From positions 1 through 7,560 of the forward strand of contig JBGPLH010000153.1 of NCBI GenBank assembly GCA_041486365.1: a DNA stretch of 7,560 bases. Direction: 5' to 3'. The notes below the pieces were generated by a model. That model did no database searches, had not been told where the DNA came from, and worked only from the letters and a program-made list of their open reading frames with translations. This document shows positions 1 to 6,673 of the stretch, in pieces (the stretch's first letter is position 1; each line of letters starts with the position of its first letter). A program made the position numbers and the translations under genes. The stretch is from JBGPLH01 sp041486365 [NCBI: Thermodesulfobacteriota bacterium]. GTDB taxonomy: Bacteria; JAUYMQ01.

Positions 1-1
1 G

Positions 2-619
<618 letters not shown>

Positions 620-637
620 GAGCCGCTCCGGCGGCTC
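620..637 (+). repeat. Short hairpin directly after the groEL stop
   Basis: Seven-base inverted repeat gagccgc / gcggctc around a tccg tetraloop, beginning on the base after the groEL TAA. It may be part of the transcript end structure together with the larger hairpin at 645-676, or it may protect the mRNA 3' end. There is no T-run directly after it, so it is unlikely to terminate on its own. Confidence 0.4.
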
Positions 638-644
638 CGGGAAC

Positions 645-680
645 AGGAAGCCCGGCGGGAAACCGCCGGGCTTCTTCCTT
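645..680 (+). terminator. Probable Rho-independent terminator of groEL, possibly bidirectional
   Basis: A perfect 12-bp stem, gaagcccggcgg (647-658) and ccgccgggcttc (663-674), closes a gaaa tetraloop; outer pairs at 645-646/675-676 (one A-T, one G-T wobble) extend it. The downstream stretch ttcttcctt is pyrimidine-rich but not a clean T-run. It lies between the groEL stop (619) and the stop of the converging SGNH hydrolase gene (684), the expected place for a shared terminator. The T-tract on the - strand side is weak, so leftward termination is less certain. Confidence 0.75.
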
Positions 681-683
681 CAT

Positions 684-1913
684 TCACTCATCCGCCTTGC
701 CCGCCGTCCCCTTCCCCTCCGGCAGCAAATGCTCCTTCCGGATCGCCTCCTCGAGCAGCACCGCCACCTTCGCGTGACCCTTCGCATTCAGGTGGCAGAT
801 GTCGACGTAGTCGCTCCCGTCGCGCTCCAGAATCGGGCCCGGGTCCACCACCGGGATCCCTCGGGTCCGGGCCACCTGCCTCATGATGTCGATGTACTCC
901 TCGTCGGTGCGTACCGGACGCCCCCCGTGAAGAGATCGGTACGCAACCGTGTGCGCCACCTCGTCGGCTTTCGCGCGCCGCAAGGGGTCTTCATCTCTCG
1001 CGTAAACGGCCGCCAGCGAGAGCCGCGCGAGGTCTGAAAAGAAGTTATTGAGTCTCACCGCCAGATCGAGCTTCTCCTCGGCCGGACCGATCAGATCCGC
1101 GCGGGCGAGTCCCAGGCCCTCACGAAGGTACGCCGTGTCGAGCGGGTTGTCCCGGAGCGCGAGAAAGAGGACGCGGACCCCGCGCGCATGCGCCACGTCG
1201 GCGATCCGCTCGAGATTGGCGCGGTAACGTTCCGGCGACACGCGCGGGGGAAGCCGGCGGAGATCGACCGAGGTGGGGAGGGCCCTCGTCTGCGCTCGCA
1301 GGAGGAGGAGCCGCATCCCCCGATAGAGATAGAACCGCGAGGCGATCCCGCGGACGCGATGCCAGCGGGTGACCTTGCGGAACATCGCCGCGCTGTCCAC
1401 CTCCCCGGCGTCCAGGACGTAACGGCGGTCGTTGATGTTGGAGGACAGGATCACCAGCGCGGGATGAAGCGGCAGGGCCTGCGCCAGGAATACGCGCCAG
1501 TCCTGGTAGGAGGAGTACCCGCTCACCCCCAGGTTGATGACCACGGCCTCCGGCAGCAGCGCGTCGAGGCGCTCGCCGAAGGAATCCTCGAGATCGACCC
1601 GGAAGCCAAAGGTTGTCGAGTCGCCCAAGAGCACGATTCGGGGGAGGGGCTGATCGAGATCCTGCGCGTCGCGGGGGTAGAGCCCCTGCGCGTTGAACCG
1701 AACCGCGGTGTCCTCTGCGAAGCCGATGAAATTCGGCCGGCGCGTCCACCCCAGGTCCGCCGAGTAGACGTACCAGCCGCCCTCCTCCACCTCAGGGTTT
1801 TCCCGGAGCGCCGGGACCCAGCGCGCCGACGCACGAAGCAGACCGTCTACGCCCAGCAGGAGAATCACCGCGATCACGAACCCTGCCGTCAGATTCTTCG
1901 CGTTCTGTCCCAT
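684..1913 (-). CDS. Membrane-anchored SGNH/GDSL-type hydrolase
   Basis: Predicted 409-residue SGNH-fold hydrolase, probably an esterase or deacetylase acting outside the cytoplasmic membrane; the substrate cannot be read from the sequence. A single hydrophobic segment at about residues 8-26 (FVIAVILLLGVDGLL) is a signal anchor with no lipobox cysteine. Block I is IVLLGDSTTFGF with nucleophile Ser99. Block II is NLGVSGYSSYQ (Gly129 or Gly132). Block III is NINDRR with the expected Asn near 161. Block V is VDICHLNAKGH, giving Asp371 and His374 in the D-x-x-H arrangement. All SGNH catalytic positions are therefore present. I chose the ATG at 1913 because AGGA precedes it by five bases and the membrane segment follows directly; an ATG two codons upstream (1919) is the alternative. 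The frame stays open to 2321, but that extension is arginine/proline-rich noise overlapping the next gene upstream. It is the last gene of the leftward run. Confidence 0.9.
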   Translation of the reverse strand: MGQNAKNLTAGFVIAVILLLGVDGLLRASARWVPALRENPEVEEGGWYVYSADLGWTRRPNFIGFAEDTAVRFNAQGLYPRDAQDLDQPLPRIVLLGDSTTFGFRVDLEDSFGERLDALLPEAVVINLGVSGYSSYQDWRVFLAQALPLHPALVILSSNINDRRYVLDAGEVDSAAMFRKVTRWHRVRGIASRFYLYRGMRLLLLRAQTRALPTSVDLRRLPPRVSPERYRANLERIADVAHARGVRVLFLALRDNPLDTAYLREGLGLARADLIGPAEEKLDLAVRLNNFFSDLARLSLAAVYARDEDPLRRAKADEVAHTVAYRSLHGGRPVRTDEEYIDIMRQVARTRGIPVVDPGPILERDGSDYVDICHLNAKGHAKVAVLLEEAIRKEHLLPEGKGTAGKADE

Positions 1914-1971
1914 GGCCATCCTGCTGCTACATCCTGCCGGTTCACGGCCGCCGACATCCCCGCTCTCTCGA

Positions 1972-2352
1972 TCAGTGCCCGCCGGCGGCCCCGCCGCCGG
2001 CGATTGCGCAGCGCCCCCCCCCACACACCGCGGACGCCTTGTCGTCGCAGAGATAGACCTGCGGGCACAGGAGATCGCCCGTGCAGCGCGCGGCGCGCGC
2101 GGCGCGGTACGCGTCGAGCGATTTCTTCCGGACGGCCACCTGGCGCCCGCCCGCGTTGCAGGGGCAGCAGTCCTGCTGATTCTCCAGAACGCAGTCGGAG
2201 GACTTCGCGCAGGAGAAGAAGTCCGTCGTCTTCGCCGCCGGGCGCGCCGCCGCGCCGGATTCCTTCCTGTCGGGTTCCCGGCAGGCCGCGGTCGCCGCGA
2301 TGCACACCGCCAGCACGGCAAGAGGAACCAGCCTCGCCCTTGGGTCCCGCAT
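1972..2352 (-). CDS. Cysteine-rich putative lipoprotein, function unknown
   Basis: Predicted 126-residue exported protein that I cannot place in a named family. The N-terminus has arginines, then a hydrophobic stretch (LVPLAVLAVCIAATAAC) ending at Cys24, which resembles a weak lipobox (TAAC). Signal peptidase II processing is thus plausible, with ordinary secretion as the alternative. The mature part has ten cysteines in two clusters: 48, 54, 62, 63, 65 (SCAKSSDC, DCCPC) and 90, 96, 102, 110, 115 (RCTGDLLC, YLC, VCGGGRC). This suggests a small disulfide-knotted domain; small Cys-rich envelope proteins of this look are common in Myxococcota. The tail is Gly/Ala-rich. I chose the ATG at 2352 because GGGGGAGAG sits just upstream at good spacing; an in-frame ATG at 2373 would add seven residues with a weaker ribosome site. 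A run of nine G (2014-2022) encodes Gly-Gly-Gly near the end. It lies 58 bases upstream of the SGNH hydrolase gene. Confidence 0.78.
   Translation of the reverse strand: MRDPRARLVPLAVLAVCIAATAACREPDRKESGAAARPAAKTTDFFSCAKSSDCVLENQQDCCPCNAGGRQVAVRKKSLDAYRAARAARCTGDLLCPQVYLCDDKASAVCGGGRCAIAGGGAAGGH
1980..2002 (-). repeat. Perfect 10-bp GC hairpin at the 3' end of the Cys-rich gene
   Basis: cgccggcggc (1980-1989) and gccgccggcg (1993-2002) are perfect inverse complements around a 3-base loop, within the last codons (Gly/Ala tail) of the Cys-rich lipoprotein gene. It is not followed by a T-run on the - strand, so it is not a standard terminator. It could simply reflect GC-rich Gly/Ala codons, or it could slow or attenuate transcription into the SGNH hydrolase gene. 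Confidence 0.45.
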
Positions 2353-2411
2353 CCGTTCTCTCCCCCGATTCATGAAATCGCCCCGGAGTCCTCCGATCAG
2401 ATCTTGTCGGC

Positions 2412-2426
2412 CCCCGCTTCGCGGGG
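2412..2426. repeat. Small hairpin in the 2353-2460 intergenic gap
   Basis: ccccgc (2412-2417) and gcgggg (2421-2426) pair around a ttc loop in the gap between the DcrB-like gene and the Cys-rich lipoprotein gene, the widest gap in the window at about 108 bases. With no T-run on either side it is at best a weak terminator or a leader structure. I saw no convincing -35/-10 promoter in this gap. Confidence 0.3.
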
Positions 2427-2460
2427 AACCTCCGGCCGTTATCGCCGCCGCTGTCGCATC

Positions 2461-3192
2461 CTAGCGCCTTCGACGCCGGGTCCGCCGCATCAGGAAGACC
2501 ATGAAGCCCATGAGGAAAACCATCCCCAGCACCGCTCCGACAACCTGCCCGTAGGCGTACCATGGCTTTCCCGGCGCGCCGGCGCCCTCCGGCGCAGTGC
2601 CCGCCGCGAAGCTGTTCACCGAGTCGTGCGCCTCCTTCACGAAGCGATCGTAGCGATCCGCGGGCGCCGTGTAGGTGAGCACGTAGTGGCAGCCGATCCC
2701 GGACAGGATCACCTGGAAGTTGCCCACGCGGATCCGCCCGGCCCCGGCGTCCTGGTCGTAGGACGACTCGAGGAATCCCGCGTTGGCGCCAAAGAGCGTC
2801 ACCATCCGCGCATTCGTCACCCGGTAGTTCGAGATCGGCGGGACCATCCCCGCGAGACCCTTCGCGAGGGGCGGTGGAGAGGAGCCCGCGAACTGCGCCT
2901 GGAGCTCGTCCACCGTCCTGCGAAGCGCCTGGGGCGTGATCGAGAGCGGCGTCGGCAGCACGGCCACGTTGATCGACGGAGCGAAGTCCCCCTCCCGCGG
3001 CCCGCGAAAGGCCACGCTCACGCCGGCCGCGGGTTTCGGGAGTACCTCCCAGCCCTGAGGCGACCGGATCGAGAACCCGTTTTCCGGATCGACGTAGCGC
3101 TCCCCGAGCGCCGCCGCCCCGGGGGACGGTGCGAGCGCCGCGACAAGGGCAACGAGAAGGCCCAGTGCCGCCCGCCGGCCATCAGCGCTCAT
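2461..3192 (-). CDS. Secreted/membrane-anchored DcrB/PsbP-like domain protein
   Basis: Predicted 243-residue envelope protein. Residues 1 to about 28 form a signal peptide (GLLVALVAALAPSPGAAA) with a likely cut after the Ala run. The following domain opens with YVDPENGFSIRSPQGWEV, the start typical of the DcrB/PsbP-like fold (a Gly-Phe-Ser-Ile strand followed by a P-x-GW motif), then SINVAVLP and, near the end, VILSGIGCHYVLTYTAPADRYD and the closing helix DRFVKEAHDSVNSF. After a Gly/Pro/Ala linker there is one membrane segment at about residues 215-235 (VVGAVLGMVFLMGFMVFLM) and a strongly basic tail of arginines, so the domain should face the outside with a cytoplasmic Arg tail. The ATG at 3192 has GGGAGG nine bases upstream. 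Fold assignment is by motif resemblance only; molecular function is unknown. It is 66 bases downstream of the esterase gene. Confidence 0.85.
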   Translation of the reverse strand: MSADGRRAALGLLVALVAALAPSPGAAALGERYVDPENGFSIRSPQGWEVLPKPAAGVSVAFRGPREGDFAPSINVAVLPTPLSITPQALRRTVDELQAQFAGSSPPPLAKGLAGMVPPISNYRVTNARMVTLFGANAGFLESSYDQDAGAGRIRVGNFQVILSGIGCHYVLTYTAPADRYDRFVKEAHDSVNSFAAGTAPEGAGAPGKPWYAYGQVVGAVLGMVFLMGFMVFLMRRTRRRRR

Positions 3193-3202
3193 CGAAGAAA
3201 GC

Positions 3203-3223
3203 CTCCCGGCCCGCGCGCGGGAG
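3203..3223 (-). promoter_or_regulatory. Inverted repeat overlapping the Shine-Dalgarno of the DcrB-like gene
   Basis: ctcccg (3203-3208) and cgggag (3218-3223) can pair, and the inner cccgcgcgcggg (3210-3221) is self-complementary. On the - strand mRNA the ribosome site GGGAGG (complement of 3202-3207) lies in one arm, so folding would hide it. This may be chance in GC-rich DNA. Confidence 0.3.
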
Positions 3224-3258
3224 ACGGGCGCAAGGCGCGCACGCCTTCCCGCCCCGGC

Positions 3259-4005
3259 TCAGATCCCGCCCACGCGGCGAACGAACTCGACCACCTCCCG
3301 CCGCACCGTCTCCTGCTCCCGGTCCACGGTGATCACGTGATAGGAATCCCCGAGCAGCACGAGTCGCTTGTCCTTGCTCGAAGCCTCCCGGTAGAGCCGC
3401 TCCGCGCCACGCGGATCGACCGCGTGGTCCTCCTTCGCCGCGATCACGAGCAGCGGGGCGGTGATCCGCGGGAACTCCTCCGGGAGCGACGCGATCAGAT
3501 CGACCAGGGAAGCCGCCGCGGCGAGCGACTGCATGCGATAGCTCGGGTGGCTCGCCTTCGCCACCGGATCCTTGATGTCGGAGGTCTTGGGCCGGAAGGG
3601 GATCAGGCGCGCCAGGAGCGGGAGCAAGGGGCCGGTGCGCGTGCGCAGCTTCACGGCGGGCGAGAGCGCGACAAGCCCCGGTGCCGGGCGCCGCGTCGCG
3701 ATCCGGATGGCGAGGGAGGCCCCCATCGAGAGCCCGCAGAGGAAGGGAGGCGCGTGAGAGGCGGCGAGATCATCCCAGGCCTCGAGCGCGGCCTTCTCCC
3801 AGTCGTGCCACGTGGTCGTCGCGAGATCCCGGGGACTCGTGCCGTGCCCGGGCAGCAGCGGGCAGGCGACCGTCACCCCGACGCCCGCTAAGGCCTCGCC
3901 GAGCCCCCGCATCTCGTAGGGGGTCCCGGTGAGCCCGTGCAGCAGGAGGCAGCTGGTCGGGCCCCGGAGAATCCGGAAGGGTCGGGCGCGGTCCTGCGAG
4001 TTCAT
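3259..4005 (-). CDS. Alpha/beta hydrolase, carboxylesterase (Est30-like family)
   Basis: Predicted 248-residue cytosolic serine esterase, close in length and motif order to the Est30/COG1647 carboxylesterases and related monoacylglycerol lipases, which hydrolyse short- to medium-chain esters. Seen in order: the oxyanion-hole motif LLLHGLTGTPYEMRGLGEAL (residues 20-39), the CPLLPGHGTSP segment (48-58) and TTTWHDWEKA (63-72), all typical of this group; the nucleophile elbow GLSMGAS with Ser93; the acid in KEDHAVDP (Asp193); and the base in DSYHVITVD (His223). The triad is complete and there is no signal peptide. The ATG at 4005 starts 25 bases after the stop of the zinc-ribbon/receiver gene. 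No good ribosome site precedes it and there is no usable alternative before the first motif, so translation may be coupled to the upstream gene. The physiological substrate is unknown. Confidence 0.93.
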   Translation of the reverse strand: MNSQDRARPFRILRGPTSCLLLHGLTGTPYEMRGLGEALAGVGVTVACPLLPGHGTSPRDLATTTWHDWEKAALEAWDDLAASHAPPFLCGLSMGASLAIRIATRRPAPGLVALSPAVKLRTRTGPLLPLLARLIPFRPKTSDIKDPVAKASHPSYRMQSLAAAASLVDLIASLPEEFPRITAPLLVIAAKEDHAVDPRGAERLYREASSKDKRLVLLGDSYHVITVDREQETVRREVVEFVRRVGGI

Positions 4006-4030
4006 GCGATCACGGCGGCGCCTCGCCCGC

Positions 4031-4600
4031 TCACGTCTGCTTCAGCGTCATGCGGCGAAGGATGGCGGAGAGCCGATCCCCGATCGCGTCGGGTGTCGGC
4101 GCGGTTTCCTTGTTGAGGTACCCCGCGGGCGCGCAGTGACGCAGGACCCCCCGAAAATTCTCGTCGCACTTGGCCACGGAGAAGAACACGATGGGGATCG
4201 CCGGATGGGCGAATCCCCGCTCGATCGCCCTCGCCCCGAGCGCCGCGTGGATGCCGTTGATGATGGGCATCTGCACGTCGAGCACCATGAAGCCCGGTGG
4301 CCGCCGCTTCACGAGCGACTCGGTGAACGCCTCGAGGAACTCCGATCCGTCGCGGCAGGCGGTGACGACGCGGGCGAGACCGCGCTCCACGAGGAGGTCC
4401 GAGAGGACGTCGCACAGGAGGGGAGAATCGTCCACAGTGATCGCGCGGTCGACCGCGGTGAGCGCCGTCTCCCGCGCATTGAGCACGAGCCCGCAGTACA
4501 CGCATCGACGCTCGACGCGCCCTTCCGAGACCACCCGGTGGGTCTCAACGCTCTCGCCGCATCCCTGGCAGAAGGCCATGGCGGCCGGTGGGCTGTCCAT
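4031..4600 (-). CDS. Zinc-ribbon + response-regulator receiver (CheY-like) protein
   Basis: Predicted 189-residue cytosolic protein with two parts. Residues 11-36 contain two Cys-x-x-Cys knuckles (CQGC and CVYC, 18 residues between them), a likely zinc ribbon. From about residue 52 to 185 there is a receiver domain: acidic pair Asp57/Asp58 in ITVDDSP, phospho-acceptor Asp108 in MVLDVQMPIINGI, the conserved Ser/Thr position at Ser141 in VFFSVAK, and Lys164 in GYLNKE. All residues needed for phosphorylation are there. No DNA-binding or enzymatic output domain follows; the protein ends soon after the last receiver helix, so output is either through the zinc ribbon or by CheY-style docking. The ATG at 4600 is preceded by AGGGG six bases away; the open frame continues to 5098, but that part is a shadow of larC. 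It sits 38 bases after larC and 25 before the esterase. No histidine kinase is in the window. Confidence 0.88.
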   Translation of the reverse strand: MDSPPAAMAFCQGCGESVETHRVVSEGRVERRCVYCGLVLNARETALTAVDRAITVDDSPLLCDVLSDLLVERGLARVVTACRDGSEFLEAFTESLVKRRPPGFMVLDVQMPIINGIHAALGARAIERGFAHPAIPIVFFSVAKCDENFRGVLRHCAPAGYLNKETAPTPDAIGDRLSAILRRMTLKQT

Positions 4601-4638
4601 GCTGTGCCCCTGGTTGGGCCGGGGTTTCGAAATCGCCG

Positions 4639-5856
4639 CTAGGCCCCCTCGCCACCGCGCGGGCCCCTGCCGAAACGCGCCCGCGCGGCCGTCATGGCGG
4701 CCTCCATCACTTCCCGGAGCGGAACGCCCCGCGCCTCCGCAGCGCGCCGGCAGTCTTCGTATTCGGGATGGAGGCCCAGAATCTCCTCGCCGCCCGACGC
4801 GATCTTCACCCCGACGGGACCGTAGGCGGTCTCGACCGCCTCGACGCGCCGCTCGAGCAGCATCCGTTCCGCCCGCGTGACGCGCAGCCCCGTGGCGCTC
4901 GACTCGCGGAAGATCACGCGGGCCAGCCGCTCGCGGTCCTCTTCCCGCGCGATCACGCGGAGCGCCGTCCCGGGACGCCCCTTCTTCATCTGGATCGGCG
5001 CGAGCGATACGTCGAGCGCGCCTTCCGCCGCGAGCCGGTCGGCCAGCCAGCCGGTCACCTCCGGGTTGAGATCGTCGATGTGGGTCTCCAGCACGCACAC
5101 CGAATCCGCGTCGAAGGGCTCCTCCGTCTCGCCGAGCCAGAGCCGGAGCACGTTCGGCAGGCCCCGGGCGCGATCGTCTCCCGCCCCGTGCCCCACGCCG
5201 ATCACGCGCATCGGCGGAAGATTCCCGAAGGAGGAGGCGAGCGACGTCACGATCGCCGCGCCCGTCGGCGTCACGAACTCGAACCGGTCGGAAACGCCGT
5301 AGACCGGCGCGCCCGAAAGCAGCTCCGCCGTGGCGGGCGACGGCAGCGGCAGGGGGCCGTGATCGCTATCCACGCTCCCGGAACCCAGGGGCAGCGCCGA
5401 GCAGACCACCCGCGCGACGCCGAGGTGCGCAAGTCCGGCGGCGGTTCCCAGGACATCCACGATGGCGTCCACCGCCCCCACCTCGTGGAAGGCCACCGCC
5501 TCCACGTCGGTCCTGTGCACCTTCGCCTCCGCCTCCGCCAGGCGGCGGAAGATCCGGAGGCTCGTCTCCTTCACGACCGGCTCGAGCGCCGCGCCCTCGA
5601 TCCGGGCGCGGATCTCCCCGAACGTCCGGTGCCCGTGCGGGCCGTGATGCGCGGCGTGCCCGCCCGCTTTCACCTCGACATGCGTCGCGCCGATGGGGCC
5701 GCGGCGCACGTCCGTCACCTCGAGCGTGAACTCCCCCGGCGCCACCCGGCGTCCCGCCTCCTCGATGATCCGCGCGGGAACACCGAGCGCGATCAGCGCG
5801 CCGAGGGTCATGTTCCCCGACACGCCGCTGAAACAGTCGAACCAGGCGACGCGCAT
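4639..5856 (-). CDS. larC: Nickel pincer cofactor biosynthesis protein LarC (nickel insertase)
   Basis: LarC is the CTP-dependent enzyme that inserts nickel into the dithio-pyridinium precursor (cyclometallation), the last step in making the NPN cofactor of lactate racemase and relatives. The 405-residue product starts with the family signature MRVAWFDCFSGVSGNMTLGA, has a histidine-rich stretch at residues 67-76 (HAAHHGPHGH) leading into RTFGEIRARIE, then VEAVAFHEVGAVDAIVDVLG, FVTPTGAAI and, in the C-terminal half, VLETHIDDLNPEVTGWLADRL and LAPIQMKKGRPGTALRVIA, all characteristic of LarC (formerly DUF111). It is one continuous frame, unlike lactobacilli where larC is split and joined by a programmed frameshift. 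Its ATG follows the larB stop by one base (TAG-C-ATG), with AAGGG inside the end of larB as ribosome site, so the two are surely co-translated. LarE, the sulfur-insertion enzyme, is not in the window. Confidence 0.96.
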   Translation of the reverse strand: MRVAWFDCFSGVSGNMTLGALIALGVPARIIEEAGRRVAPGEFTLEVTDVRRGPIGATHVEVKAGGHAAHHGPHGHRTFGEIRARIEGAALEPVVKETSLRIFRRLAEAEAKVHRTDVEAVAFHEVGAVDAIVDVLGTAAGLAHLGVARVVCSALPLGSGSVDSDHGPLPLPSPATAELLSGAPVYGVSDRFEFVTPTGAAIVTSLASSFGNLPPMRVIGVGHGAGDDRARGLPNVLRLWLGETEEPFDADSVCVLETHIDDLNPEVTGWLADRLAAEGALDVSLAPIQMKKGRPGTALRVIAREEDRERLARVIFRESSATGLRVTRAERMLLERRVEAVETAYGPVGVKIASGGEEILGLHPEYEDCRRAAEARGVPLREVMEAAMTAARARFGRGPRGGEGA

Positions 5857-5857
5857 G

Positions 5858-6610
5858 CTAGCCCTTGCGGTTCATGAGCGCCGCCGCAAAGGCGGCCCCG
5901 AACCCGTTGTCGATGTTCACCACGGTGATCCCGGCGGCGCAGGCATTGAGCATCGCGAGCAACGCCGCGATCCCGCCGAAACTCGCCCCGTAGCCCACGC
6001 TCGTCGGCACGGCGATCACCGGGCGGTCCACGAGCCCGCCCACGACGCTCGGAAGAGCCCCCTCCATCCCGGCCACGACGATGATCACGCCGGCGCGGGC
6101 AATCCGTTCGAGCTCGCCGAACAGCCGGTGGATCCCCGCGACGCCGACGTCGTAGACACGCTCGACCTCGTTGCCCAGCAGCGTCGCGGTGACGGCGGCC
6201 TCCTCGGCCACGGGGATGTCGGAGGTGCCCGCCGCGAGGACGAAGATCGGGGCACGGCCCCGGGGCGCAATCTTCTCGCGGAGGAGGACGAGGGTGCGCG
6301 ACACCGGATCGTGGCGGAGGCCGGGGACGGCGCGACGGACCTTCCTGGCGGTCTCGGGGTCAACGCGCGTGACGAGCAAGTTCCCCGGGGCCGCCTTCAT
6401 GCGGCGCAGGATCGCGGCGATCTGGCCGGGGCGCTTCCCTTCCCCGAGGATCACCTCGGGGAATCCCTTGCGCAGCGCGCGGTGGTGATCGATCCGGGCG
6501 AATCCGAGGTCTTCGAAGGGGAGGTGACGAAGCCTGTCGAGGGCCTTATCCACGCCGGTCCGGCCCGATCGCACGTCCTCGAGGAGGCGCTGGAGCTGCT
6601 CGCGGTTCAT
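5858..6610 (-). CDS. larB: Nickel pincer cofactor biosynthesis protein LarB
   Basis: LarB carries out the first step of NPN cofactor synthesis: it carboxylates the pyridinium ring of nicotinic acid adenine dinucleotide and hydrolyses its phosphoanhydride, giving the dicarboxylated mononucleotide used by LarE. The 250-residue product has the small N-terminal LarB region (LGFARIDHHRALRKGFPEVILGEGK, read as residues 35-59, ending in the typical R-x-G-FPEV-I-GEGK pattern) and a PurE-like (AIR carboxylase fold) C-terminal domain: AAGTSDIPVAEEA (126-138), GVAGIHRLF, VVAGMEGALPSVVGGL (178-193) and VPTSVGYGASFGG (201-213). Cys224 in LNACAAG corresponds, by motif, to the cysteine that forms the adduct with the substrate in studied LarB. 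The ATG at 6610 has GGAGA about five bases upstream. It is 63 bases downstream of cheD and abuts larC. Confidence 0.96.
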   Translation of the reverse strand: MNREQLQRLLEDVRSGRTGVDKALDRLRHLPFEDLGFARIDHHRALRKGFPEVILGEGKRPGQIAAILRRMKAAPGNLLVTRVDPETARKVRRAVPGLRHDPVSRTLVLLREKIAPRGRAPIFVLAAGTSDIPVAEEAAVTATLLGNEVERVYDVGVAGIHRLFGELERIARAGVIIVVAGMEGALPSVVGGLVDRPVIAVPTSVGYGASFGGIAALLAMLNACAAGITVVNIDNGFGAAFAAALMNRKG

Positions 6611-6673
6611 GCGGGTCTCCGATCACGGGTTTCGGGACGCGCGCGGCCGGGAGCGGCGCGGGAGACGGGGCGG

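Noticed and set aside
1914-2321. N-terminal extension of the SGNH hydrolase (545 instead of 409 residues)
   Set aside because: The extension overlaps the Cys-rich gene in another frame, is an Arg/Pro/Ala-rich low-information string, and would bury the signal anchor. The ATG at 1913 has its own ribosome site.
2412-2426. Rho-independent terminator between the DcrB-like and Cys-rich genes
   Set aside because: The stem is only six pairs and no T-run follows on either strand; kept only as a minor hairpin.
1912-3891. Very long + strand open frame (659 codons)
   Set aside because: It is antisense to three or four well-supported - strand genes (lipoprotein, DcrB-like, esterase), is rich in Arg/Pro/His/Gly with no recognisable motif, and is the expected shadow in GC-rich DNA.
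4601-5098. N-terminal extension of the zinc-ribbon/receiver protein to 355 residues
   Set aside because: It overlaps larC on the same strand, is shadow-like in composition, and the ATG at 4600 has a Shine-Dalgarno and directly precedes the zinc ribbon.
4639-5856. Programmed frameshift in larC as in lactobacilli
   Set aside because: Here larC is a single uninterrupted 405-codon frame containing both N- and C-terminal motifs, so no shift is needed.
4588-5877. + strand open frame of 429 codons
   Set aside because: Fully antisense to larC, which carries clear family motifs; composition is Arg/His/Asp-rich shadow sequence.
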